Origin: Boesenbergia rotunda
Taxonomy: Eukaryota > Streptophyta > Magnoliopsida > Zingiberales > Zingiberaceae
Direction of reading: 5' to 3'
Length of the DNA: 64,000 nucleotides
Assembly (NCBI GenBank): GCA_024364735.1
Contig: JAGFNQ010005239.1
Location: 1 to 64,000, forward strand
Positions 44,649 to 54,805 of the stretch are shown here, one piece after another. Each line of letters starts with the position of its first letter. Within the stretch, counting starts at the first letter, position 1. Both the position numbers and the translations under genes were made by a program. The notes beneath the pieces are model-generated. The model made no database searches, was not told the origin of the DNA, and worked only from the letters and a program-made list of their open reading frames with translations.

Positions 44649-45678
44649 TTAATAATTCTGAATATAACTCTGAAGATGAAGATGAATTTATTAGCATTAA
44701 AGCTATATTTAATAAGGCTTACAAAAATTCAAATAAAGCAGAAGTATTAAACAAACTTGAAAACCTACAAAAGAAATAATAGATGAATTAGAGATTTTTG
44801 AATTAATGGAAATGATGCAACTAGACCCAAAATTAATCACAAATTTAATAACCTAAATTAATTCTTAACAACTTAAAATTTTAATTAATTCCTAAATTTT
44901 AACAACTTAAATTTTAAATAACTCTTAACAACTTAATAATTTTAATTAATTCTTAACAACTTAAATTTTAATTAATTCTTAACAACTTCAATCCTTAATT
45001 AATTCTTAATAATTTTAATTAAACTTCAATCCTTAATTAATTCTTAATAATTTTAATCAATTCTTAACAACTCTAAATTAAATTAATTCTCAACAACTTA
45101 AACTTAAATTAATTGTTAACAACTTAAACCTTAATTAATTCTTAACAACTTAAAATCTTAATTATTAAATCTTAATTAATTAACGATTTAACTTTAATCC
45201 TTAATTCAATAAAATCCACGAACTAAATTTTAATTCATTACCTTCAATTATGAAACTAAATAAAATCCTACCCAACTGAAACATTAACTTAATAATAATA
45301 TGTCAAAATGGGTTGACATATTCGTGGGTTCACACGTTCTGTATCAAATCGAGAATTTGATAGTTTACTAGAAACCAAATTAAAACTATTTGCCTTGATT
45401 GATTCATGCATAACTGTCATTCTCATGCATCTGCCTATTTTTTCAATATATATCTATCATGTCACTCATGTTTACTTTTCTGCTTAACTTAGAATGGCTA
45501 GATAGGAAAAAGATTGACTGATTCTTGCCTAACATAGTACCAGGTTGGGTAAGGAGTTCCCAACCTGATCAACATAGCTAAGTGGACCTAGCCGAAGCTA
45601 CCTCACCACATCCTAGACTAGTTAGACCAATGTTTTCAAAAGAGTAAATTGAAAGTATCATTTCTTTAAAAGGCTTTG
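44649..45678 (+). mobile_element. E8 spacer with AT-rich minisatellite
   Basis: 44840-45200 is a degenerate array of 'aattaattcttaacaactta' units of about 20-30 bp. 45200-45678 is unremarkable AT-rich sequence without an ORF. No protease or integrase motif appears where pol would start. It ends with ctttg (45674-45678), the left copy of the E13 target duplication. Confidence 0.6.
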
Positions 45679-45784
45679 TGTTGGTGCAGGAAGCACCATA
45701 TCGAACCTGGTTTTGATATTGGCAAAGGATTCAAAGTTAAGTTTATTTGTGATCTAACGATGTTACTCAAGTGTGCAGAGATAA

Positions 45785-46134
45785 AACCCTAGCGAAGGAC
45801 TGCTAGGCAACTGGCGAAGGACTGCCAGTATTCAAGCCCTAGCGAAGGACTGCTAGGCACCTGGCGAAGGACTGCCAGTATCCAAGCCCTAGCGAAGGAC
45901 TGCTAGGCACCTGGCGAAGGACTGCCAGTATCCAAGCCCTAGCGAAGGACTGCTAGGCACCTGGCGAAGGACTGCCAGTATCCAAGCCCTAGCGAAGGAC
46001 TGCTAGGCAACTGGCGAAGGACTGCCAGTATCCAAGCCCTAGCGAAGGACTGCTAGGCAACTAGCAAAGGACTGCCAGTATCCAAGCCCTAGCGAAGGAA
46101 TGCTAGGCACCGGGCGAAGGGCAGCTCGGCATCC
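45785..46134 (+). repeat. 50-bp tandem repeat, seven copies
   Basis: Units begin with 'ccctagcgaaggactgctag' at exact 50-bp steps (45835, 45885, 45935 ...). Each unit is two related 25-bp halves, 'gcgaaggactgctagg' and 'gcgaaggactgccagt'. Copies are almost identical except the last. Confidence 0.93.
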
Positions 46135-46504
46135 AAGACCTAACAAAGGACCATCAGGAAAAAGTCCAACCAGAGGAACGGTTGGCATCAGGTAAATTCT
46201 CCCGAGAGGAGTAGGTGAGGACGCGTTCCCTGTCGAGGGAACAGTAGGCGTCGGTTCGACCTAGGGCTCCATTTTGGAGACCAAAGTCAGAACCAAGACA
46301 GCTAAGGCTGTATAAACTAACAAATTAATGCTTTATTTTGTTTTCGGACTAACCCTGGATGCAGGACCAAAGGAACGTGTGTCTGCAGCTCAGAGAGCCT
46401 CAAAGGAGTGAGGCACAGCTGAGTAGGGCGCCTGAGTGTCTAGGGCGCCTCCAAGGTGAACAAGAAACAGGTAAAGCAAAAAGGAGTTTGGCTAAGCACT
46501 GGCC

Positions 46505-46780
46505 GAAGGCGCCCTCTGCATCCAGGGCGCCCTCAGCAGCCAGGGCGCCCTCAGCAGCCGCCCAGGGCGCCCTCAGGAGCCAAGGCGCTCCGCGCCTATG
46601 CCAGCGAGGCCGATCAACTCTATCCAGCCGAGAAGACCGCGTCAACCAAGGCGCCCTCAGCGACCAGGGCGCCCAGAGGTCAAACCTCATCCCTATTCAG
46701 GTGGGATAAAGCTTGACCGAGCGAAGTGTGGATCGGCTGACACGTGGCAGGGCGCCCCCGACGTCCAGGGCGCCCTAGGT
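46505..46780 (+). repeat. AGGGCGCCCT palindrome array in E13
   Basis: At least six copies of the self-complementary AGGGCGCCCT (some shortened), many spaced about 20 bp apart and joined by 'cagcagcc' or similar. The array ends a few bases before the TATA box. Confidence 0.88.
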
Positions 46781-46782
46781 AC

Positions 46783-46790
46783 TATAAATA
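46783..46790 (+). promoter_or_regulatory. TATA box of E13
   Basis: TATAAATA followed by GCACCCC, immediately downstream of the palindrome array. Confidence 0.6.
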
Positions 46791-47186
46791 GCACCCCTCG
46801 ACCCCAAGCTTCAACAATCACTTCGACACAACGCTTCTACGCTCTTTCGCTCTCACGCCTTGCTCCGGAAACCTCCCAACTCGAGCCGACGACATCCCGC
46901 TGCTCCAAAAAAGTCAACCCTCATCGGACGTCGGTAAAAAGAAGAGCTTCCTTTTTGTTAAGTTTACGATACTGTATTCTGCAAATCAATATTTGTAAAC
47001 TTTTATTGCGCCTATATAGCATTGCCCAACGAAAACGGTCAACGACCGTGGGCCTTGGAGTAGGAGTCGACACAGGCTCCGAACCATGTAAAATCTACTG
47101 TGTCTATGTGCTTGCTCTTAATTTTCCGAAGAAAAACGTATACCGATATTCACCCCCGCCCCTCTATTGGTGTTCTCGATCCAACA

Positions 47187-47437
47187 CTTTGTCTAGGAAA
47201 GGGTTGATGATCCAATAAGGCTACGACCAAAGAAGGCATCAATGCCTCGCCAAGACCTGGAAGCCAATTATAGAAATTTATTCTCAATTTACTTGTTAAA
47301 CTTGAATCTAACTCAAGGTCAAGCAATCCATAAAATTAAAATTGAGAAAAAATATTCAAGCATCTCACATACACCCATAAGACAACCATGCTTGTTTGTA
47401 CTGTAACACTTAGAATGGGTGAGATGATAAGGACTTG
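47187..47437 (+). mobile_element. E8 remainder, no recognisable coding
   Basis: Sequence between E13 and E14 that belongs to the interrupted host (E8 by position). I see only short broken frames and cannot assign it. The bases acttg (47433-47437) would be the left copy of the E14 target duplication. Confidence 0.45.
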
Positions 47438-48664
47438 TGGGATCATTGTAATCAATAGAGGGAGGGTGAATAGCGATTACTGAAAATTTTTTAAAAAATA
47501 AAAAACGTAGCAGAAATAAGAAAACAATGCTAACAAGTTTCTTTTTACTTGGTTCGGAGTCTTGCACGACTCCTACTCCAAGGCCCATGGTCCTTGACCA
47601 TTTTCGTTGGGTAATTCTATAACTCAAAATATGATTTACAAATGTATAGTTTGAGTACAGAATTAAACGCTAAAAGGTTGCGGAGTGTCTCAGGCAGCGT
47701 GTCATCGATCTTGATCGTTGGCAGCGTGGGAAACTCGAGCATGGAAGAAGTTTGGAGAGCGTTAGAGTGCTTGAGTCACTAGAAAACTGCTCTGATAGTA
47801 TTCTGAGTAGATGTGGAAAGTAAAGGGGTGAAGCCCCTTATATAGCATGTTCTCGGGCGCCTAAGGCTTCTTGGGCGCCTGCCACGTATAGCGAATCGGG
47901 CGCGTGCTTATCCGCAAACTCGGCCAAAACTCTATCCCTCGGTCTTGGGAGCCTGTGACCTTTGAGGCGCCTAATGGTTCATGGGCGTCTAAGATGCTGA
48001 CGTGGCAACCTGCCAGATCAGCCTCTCACCCATTGGAAATGCCTCAACAGAGGCGCCTATTACCTATCGAGTGCCTGGTCTCTCGAGTGCCAGAACCCTT
48101 TCAGGCACCTGGGATGCAGCAGCCACTCCCTTTCACTCCTACAACCAGGGTTAGTCCATGAACAGTATAATATTAATAATAAATTCATCCATAATAGCCG
48201 GAGTTGTCTTGGTTCTGACTTTCGATTTCAAAATGAAACCCTAGGTCGAACCGACGCCTACTATTCCCTCTTCCGGAGAATGCGTCCTCACCTACTCCTC
48301 TCAGGAGAAGTTACCTTTTGCCAACCGGCTTCTCTAGTTGGACTTTTGCTCGGCCTCCGAGATTGCCAGATCTTGACACGTCCGTACCTCGACCCACCTC
48401 TACTTCTGTCCGCAATCCTCGCTCGACTAAGACTTCTGCCTAATCGTTCGGATCTGGACTTCGGTGCTCAGTCCACGACCAAGACTTCTTGCTCAACCCT
48501 CGGCCAGGTCTTCTTGCTCAACCCTACAGGTCAAGACTTCATGCCTAGGTGAACTAGGACTTTCCTGCACACTTGGTAAATCGATTAGATCATAATATAA
48601 TCTTAACTTTGAACCCATTACCATTATCAAAACCAGGTTCAATCTGGTGCTTTCGGCACCAACA
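47438..48664 (-). mobile_element. E14 3' LTR (SIRE-like), 1227 bp
   Basis: On the minus strand it starts TGTTGGTGCCGAAAGCACC, directly after a polypurine tract (plus strand aatctccccctttttta), and ends near GATCCCA. It carries TATATAAG on the minus strand at 47838-47845, with GGGCGCC palindromes just upstream of it (47853-48060), and a degenerate copy of the 'gtaggtgagg' box (48244-48300). The exact left end could be 2 bp further left. Confidence 0.8.
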
Positions 48665-48879
48665 ATCTCCCCCTTTTTTATTTATGGCAACACAGTTCAA
48701 AAGTTAAGTTAAAAACATACATGAAAAAGATACATCATAGTTATGCACTGGAAGAAAAGAAAAATAATTTTCTACTCTCCCCCTTGATTAGTACTCTCCC
48801 TCTTTTCCCTTAGAATATTTTCAATATTCCCCCTTGATTAGTACTCTCCCCCTTGATCTGGTGCTTCCGACACCAACAA
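48665..48879 (-). mobile_element. E14 internal 3' end, tandem duplication of about 215 bp
   Basis: The LTR/internal junction 'ctggtgctttcggcaccaac' at 48643-48662 recurs at 48859-48878 with small changes. The sequence after each copy matches (48665 onward and 51732 onward). The second copy is interrupted by E15; the left target duplication aacaa is 48875-48879. Confidence 0.75.
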
Positions 48880-51726
48880 TGTAACACCCCAAAAATGTTA
48901 TGATTATTATGAATTTCATAATATAACACCCCAAAAATGTTATGATTATTATGAATTCATGAATATGAAATATTATGAAATTCATGAAATATGATAATGG
49001 AATATTATGAAATATTATGAATTCATGAATATGAAATATTATGAAATTCATGAAATATTATTATGGAATATTATGAAATATTATGAATTCATGAATATGA
49101 AATATTATGAAATTCATGAATTATTATTATTAAATATTATGAAATATTATGAATTCATAAAACATGATTATTACTATGAAAATTCATGATGGGCTTGGCT
49201 TAATGGGTTTGGATGTGGAATAGTGCAAAAAGGAAATATAGAAAGGAGGAAGCAAGGATTGAACCTTGAACCTCCTAGGTGTACTAACAATGTCTTAACC
49301 ATTGTACCAAGCCATGTTTCTTGTTGAGAGAATAAGAAACATGCTTCTTAAAGCTAGGGAAGTGAAGAGACATGTCTCTTCATGAGAGAAAGTATAAATA
49401 AGGAAGGAAGAAGTTGGAATAACTTCCTTCATCTTCTCCTTCTCCCTTTTCATTTTCGAAAAACACAACCCTAGGGTTCTAACCCTAGGGAATTAGAAGG
49501 AAGGAGAACCATTCAAGGATCTTGCCCTCTACTAGGGCCAAGAATTCTAGAGAAACTTTGGCAAAGGAAACTCTCACTCACACTTTAACTAAGGGTACCC
49601 TAAAGATTTAGGGAAGGTGAAATTCAAGCGAAAGGATGTAAGTATCCCCTCGCCTGCAGTGTAATTGTTATGCATGATTCTTGTTGTTTTCTTGTACAAA
49701 AGAATTAGGGTTTTCCCTTTGTAAGTTTCGGCCACCTCCATTAGGAGAGGCTTTGGTTACTCTTTAATACATGAGAAGATCCCTTGTGACTTAGGGTATA
49801 TAGGTATGTTGATTTTCTTTATGATGTTGTGAACAAAAACTAGGGTTCTACCCTTATGTGACTTTCGGCCAAAGCATGAAGCAAAGAGGGTTTTAAGGTT
49901 GTATGATTCCTATGATATATCCATGCTTAGTAGTGTAGACAAAATGCTTGTATAAATGTTGGTGTGAAGATTTGATTTCAAGAAACCTAGTTTCCCTTAC
50001 CCTTGAGTTCGGCCAACCCTAGAGGGATTAGAGATTAGGGTTGCATAATTATCTTATGATGAAATCTATGTTTAATAAGTGGCATGATAGGTATGTGAGA
50101 TGTTTGTGTAAATGCTTGTATGAATGTTGATTCAAAAACCCTAATTTCCCCTACCCTACACCATTCGGCCAACTCCCTAAGGTTAGGGTTTGTGAAGGTT
50201 AAACTACCCTAGGAGATATGCTTATGTTTGGGAATAATGATATGTATATGCATGTGAAGTTTAAGGGAATGTTTGATAGGAAAACTTAACCTTTCCCCTA
50301 GCATGTGATATTCGGCCAAGCCTAGAACATTAGGTTTGTGAAGCTTGATTACCCCATGATGTATGCTATGCTTAGAATGATATATGATGGATATAGATAT
50401 GATACTTGTATGTGATGTTTGATGTCAAAAACCTAAGCTATCTCTACTTTGACTTTCGGCCAGAACCTTAGGTTTAGGGTTAAGAAGAACTCGATTAACT
50501 CATGAAGTATGCTACCCCTTCCTATGACATGGATATGATTTATGTGACCAATCTTGTCATCTATATAAGTATACGTAAGTGGTTGAAATATGACATATGT
50601 ATGAGCATGTTTATATAGCCCACGTGGCACCCTTTATGAATTGCATGTGATGTGTATGATAAAACGCTTGAAAGGATACTCCACTAAGTATGGGATCAAG
50701 AGCACCCCTTATGTTGTGTGGTGTGTCCCTACGGGATCATGAGCACCCTTGAAGAGTGGTGTGTCCCATAAGAGTGGATTTGGAGTATTCCTTAGCATAT
50801 ATGTAAAAGCATGTAAAGTATTTTACTTTATGAATGGGCTTGTACCGGACCAAATTATGGGTCCAAGGGATGGGCACCTTAAGAACGCCCCGGTTCTGGA
50901 CTACCGACTATGCTGTCCACGGTTCTGGCACTACCGTAGCTGTGCAACAGGGATGGGCACCTTAAGAACGCCCCGGTTCTGGGACTACCGACTATGCTGT
51001 CCTTACCCTAGTAGGTCTGGGCTCGCTACCTCGTATCTACTTAGGGATGCGCGCTTATGATGTATGTATGTGGTACAAGCCGGGGACCCCCCAATGATGA
51101 TACGATGATATTTAAGTATTTAAAAGTATGATTTTAAAAGTTAAGCATCCTTATGTATATGCATTCCATACTTTATACTGCTTGCTTAGAAACTTTGATG
51201 TTTAGTATGCTATGATGAACTCATGCTTATGATTTATGATGTGTACATGTTGTATGCTTTCGTATGGATTTTGCGAGTAGGACAGGATCCTTACTAAGCA
51301 TTTGTGCTTACTAGTTTATGTGTTGTCTTATGCTGCAGATAAAGGTAATGGACACTTAAACTAGAGGAAGAGGCAGGTGGGCTGAAGATGTGTGGGGTGG
51401 TGGCTCGGGAAAGAAAGATTCTCATATCTACATTACTATGCCTATGTTTCCTTTAATGATAAATGCTAGTGATTAGAGTTGGTACTTTTGAATATTAGTG
51501 GATCACTCTTATATGTTTGAGTTGAATTACTTGTGAACTTAAGATGCATAGAAACCTAGGACTATGCTCTAAAGAAATAAAATGTTCTAAACATTAAAGC
51601 ATGATATCTGACTGGCATGCACTGACTAATAGGCTTAGCACTTATGTTTTTCTTTTATGATTAAAATTATATGAATGAGTAGTACGTAACCCCGCCCCGA
51701 GAGTAGATATAAGGGCGGGCGTTACA
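48880..51726 (+). mobile_element. E15: solo Gypsy LTR, 2847 bp
   Basis: TGTAACACCCC...GCGGGCGTTACA with target duplication aacaa at 48875-48879 and 51727-51731. It belongs to the family of E11 and E17, in plus orientation. Features are a palindromic repeat block at 48890-49165, TATAAATA at 49393-49400, recurrent 'ttcggcca' segments, and two copies of a block with CCGGTTCTGG near 50867-51000. Confidence 0.9.
48950..49165 (+). repeat. AT-rich repeat of about 66 bp in E15
   Basis: Three copies of a unit containing 'gaattcatgaatatgaaata' and 'ttatgaaattcatga'; the two parts are partly inverted (GAATTCATGAA.../...TTCATGAA), so each unit can fold back. Confidence 0.8.
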
Positions 51727-51731
51727 AACAA

Positions 51732-52989
51732 TCTCCCCCTTTTTTATTTATGACAACACAGTTTAAAAGTTAAAGTTAAAAACATACATGAAAAAGATAC
51801 ATCATAGTTATGCACTGGAAGAAAAGAAAAATAATTTTCTACTCTCCCCCTTGATTAGTACTCTCCACCTTTTCCCTTAGAATATTTTCAATATTTTTGA
51901 AAAACTTAGCAAAAATTTGAAATATTGCATAAAGCATCTTTTAATTGAAAATCTCCCCTTGAAACTCTTGAAAAAAATGTAATTTTCTATTTTGAAAGTT
52001 TTTCTAAGTATTGAAAAGAAGTCTAAGTATGATTGAAAACTTTTGAGTGAAAAAGAAACTCTTGAGAAAAAACTTTAAGTAAAAATATTTTTGAGAACTT
52101 CTAAGGTCAAAAAGAATTCTCTTAAAAGAGTTTAACTTTTTAGAAAAATATTTTCTCAAAAGATTTTTTAGAACCAAAGTGTTCTTATAATTTTATTTTC
52201 TAGAAAAAGAAAGGGAAGAAATAGATTTTTAACCTTACTTTTTTAGAAAAAAAATAGATTTTGAGGGAAAAAAATTTAACTTTACTTTTTATACTCTCCC
52301 CCTTTGTCATATATCAAAAATGAAAAATATGTTTGGCATGAGAAAAAAAATATGTATCAGAGCCTACTTGCTTTGTAAAAATCATAAAAGAAATTGACAG
52401 GCAGCAAGTAACAAAAATGAACTAAGTTTGACCCATGTAATAAATTTTGAACCCAGTTAATATTCTACTGAGACCAAGCATGAAAATTTTTTTTTTAATT
52501 ATTTTAAAAAAAATGGATCAAATTTATTTCTTTCAATCTCTATCTAACCCAGTTTGCTACTTTCTAACTGTTATATAACAGTAGCTTTCACTTGGGTTAG
52601 TCAAGTTAAGTAGTCTAATCAAGTTAGACTTTCTAAGCTTGAATTCTTAACTTGATTGTTGTTCAATTGTATTTATCACCCCAACTACTCTTGATGCACT
52701 GACTTAAAGCATCTTGAGTCAAGGCATAGACCTAAGCATCTCAACCCAATCTAGGTTATCAATCAAAGTACCCTAATGTGCTTGTGAGATGCTGGCTTCT
52801 TGATCTATAGGAGCATGCAATTCTAGGGTTAAGTCCTAAGCTAACTCCATTTCGTAGAAAAACCCTATTTTTTGAAGGGGTAATTTTTTTATTTTTTTAT
52901 AAAAAAACTATGTCGGAAAAACATTTTTAAAATAATATAATTTTAAAAACAAATTTGTAAGATAATAAAATATATTTTAAAAAATAATC
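51732..52989 (-). mobile_element. E14 3' untranslated internal region
   Basis: AT-rich, with several 'ctctccccct' tracts (polypurine-like on the minus strand, near 51840 and 52300) and many A or T runs. No ORF supports an env-like gene, which some SIRE elements have in this place. Confidence 0.65.
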
Positions 52990-53256
52990 CTATTCTACTA
53001 AGCACATTCCTAATTGCCTTCTTAGTGAACTAAACTCAGACTCAGGTAGTGGTTTAGTGAAAATATTGGCTAGGTTAGATTTTGAGTCTATCTGTGTAAG
53101 TACGATTTCACCCCTAGCTACGTGATCCCTAACAAAGTGGTGTCTGACTTTAATATGCTTAGTTCTGGAATGATGAATAGGATTTTTGTAAGGTTGATTG
53201 AACTCATATTGTCAACAAATACCTTAGTCTGTGTATAGTCTAGTTTGAAGTCCTTA
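52990..53256 (-). pseudogene. E14 RNase H C-terminus, cut by E16
   Basis: Minus strand: TKVFVDNMSSINLTK, a one-base frameshift, then HHSRTKHIKVRHHFVRDHV, SNLANIFTKPLPES and a stop at 52990-52992 after GMCLVE. These are the end motifs of SIRE-type Copia RNase H. The upstream part is separated by the E16 LTR at 53257 and lies outside the window. Confidence 0.85.
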
Positions 53257-53437
53257 TGTTGGTGCAATCTTTGTTAGGTCAAGGTTGACCTAGTTTGACT
53301 AGGCTTGGGTGAGCTTATGTCTGATAAGCTTGGTAAGCTTAAGGTTGGATGTTTCGATGTTTGATAATGATGTTTGAATATCATATGATATTTGAATATT
53401 GTATGATGTCAAGTATGTCAAGGTTGACTGGAGGCTT

Positions 53438-53690
53438 GACGGAAAAGACCTAGTGGGACTAGGCACACCTAGTGGGACTAGGTGAAGTCCAGGTGGATCG
53501 GGGAGATCGCACGCTGGCATGGGAAAAGACCTAGTGGGACTAGGCACACCTAGTGGGACTAGGTGAAGTCCAGGTGGATCGTGGAGATCGAACGCTAGCG
53601 TGGGAAAAGACCTAGTAGGACTAGGCACACCTAGTGGGACTTGGTGAAGTCCAAGTGGATCGAGGAGATCGCATGCTGGCAAGGTGGATG
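53438..53690 (+). repeat. 80-bp tandem repeat, three copies
   Basis: Units start 'aaaagacctagtgggactag' at steps of about 80 bp. Each also holds an internal repeat of 'cctagtgggactagg', itself an inverted repeat (CCTAGT...ACTAGG). Confidence 0.9.
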
Positions 53691-53859
53691 TCTACCGAGA
53701 GGCTAGACCTAACTCGAGGGTTAGGCGAATCTGGTTGGGAACCAGGTTAAGTCCTAGTTGGGAACTAGGCAGAAGAAATCTAGGTTGGTCAAAGGGGTTG
53801 ACCGGACACTTGGTAAGGAAACCTAGACTTGTGTGCATGAGTTAGGTTGGACTCAATCG

Positions 53860-54205
53860 ATTGGGTAATCGATTAGGGTTTGGTTTCTCACGATCAGAAG
53901 CTTCCTTGTCAATCGGGTGATCGATTAAGGAATGTGTGAGTCGATTGGCTGATCGATTAGGAGAAATGAGTTGCGAGAATAAAAGGTGGATGATTCGATT
54001 GGCTAATCGATTCAGCCTTCCCTTAATCGATTGGTCAATCGATTAAGGGGTCCTTTAATCGATCGGGTGATCGCACAGAAGGGTCCTGAATCGATTTAGC
54101 AATCAATTCAGGATGCTCGTAATCGATTGGCTAATCGATTATGGTTCAAAAACTAGTCATTGAACGGCTAAGTCTGACGTGGTAATCGATTGGGTAATCG
54201 ATTCA
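53860..54205 (+). repeat. AATCGATT palindrome array in E16
   Basis: About nine inverted repeats of the form (T)AATCGATT-4 nt-AATCGATT(A), with loops such as GGGT, GGCT and GGTC. A perfect one lies at 54120-54141 (9-nt arms, loop GGCT). The array ends about 20 bp before the TATA box. The same motif returns at 57443-57497. Confidence 0.9.
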
Positions 54206-54223
54206 AAAACCCTAGGTGTTGGG

Positions 54224-54230
54224 TATATAG
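54224..54230 (+). promoter_or_regulatory. TATA box of E16
   Basis: TATATAG followed by GGTTTTCACG, about 20 bp after the palindrome array. Confidence 0.55.
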
Positions 54231-54679
54231 GGTTTTCACGCAGGATTGCAGCGCGATCGCTAACGGCTTCTTTGACACTTCTCCTCCTTCCTCCATGCCA
54301 TTTCAAGAGAGGCTTTGGGGCTTAGTGTTGCTGCACTTCCAAAGCTCTAGAGGCGATATCAAGCTTGAAGATAGCAAGGAAAGCAAAGAGAGCTTATCAT
54401 TGTAAATCTTGTAAGATTTCATTTTGTTTTTTCTTGGAATCTTGTTGTATCTTCTTGTAAGCTTGTAAGAGGTTTCTCCACCTCACGAAGGAGATCTTTC
54501 ATAGTGTATGAGAGAGTGAGGAGAGTGGACCCTTGGATTAGTCACCTCAAGGAGGTGGATACCAAGTAAAATAGATGTGTTAGCATTGCTCAAGTCTTCC
54601 GCCACAACATATCATCAACTAGCAAAGATCGGAGATAATCACCCCCCCCCCTTCTAGCTCTCCTACCGGTCCCTACAAG

Positions 54680-54691
54680 TGGTATCGGAGC
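54680..54691 (+). other. E16 primer-binding site
   Basis: TGGTATCGGAGC, one base different from the usual TGGTATCAGAGC, 2 bp after the LTR end. Confidence 0.88.
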
Positions 54692-54805
54692 AAGGTTGCT
54701 TTGCTTTGGACTCATCGCCAAGAGGACAAGAGCTAGAGGAAGAAGAAGAAGTTGGAAAAAACCCTAATTTCAAAGAGTCATCATCAAGAGGGTTCAACTT
54801 CAAAA

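Larger units (their letters stand above)
45679..47186 (+). mobile_element. E13: solo SIRE-like LTR, 1508 bp
   Basis: TGTTGGTGCAGGAAGCACC...CTCGATCCAACA with target duplication ctttg at 45674-45678 and 47187-47191. It is closely related to the E14 LTR (same start and the 'aacctggttttgata' segment). It carries a 50-bp tandem repeat (45785-46134), the GTTCCCT hairpin box (46225-46242), AGGGCGCCCT palindromes (46505-46780) and a TATA box (46783). Confidence 0.9.
53257..54677 (+). mobile_element. E16 5' LTR (SIRE-like), 1421 bp
   Basis: TGTTGGTGCAATC...GGTCCCTACA, followed after 2 bp by the primer site. It contains an 80-bp tandem repeat (53438-53690), AATCGATT palindromes (53860-54205) and TATATAG at 54224-54230. 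The left flank cctta (53252-53256) would be its target duplication. Confidence 0.88.

Noticed and set aside
45785..46134. Regular 50-bp repeats resembling a CRISPR array
   Set aside because: There are no unique spacers. The units are contiguous direct repeats inside a plant LTR with a clear target duplication.
46359..47218. ORFs of 86-206 residues over the GGCGCC array, on both strands
   Set aside because: They are side effects of the AGGGCGCCCT repeats and lack stops because of base composition. They lie inside a solo LTR.
53299..53682. 127-residue minus-strand ORF with three near-identical repeats
   Set aside because: It is produced by the 80-bp tandem repeat of the E16 LTR, antisense to the LTR, with no other sign of coding.
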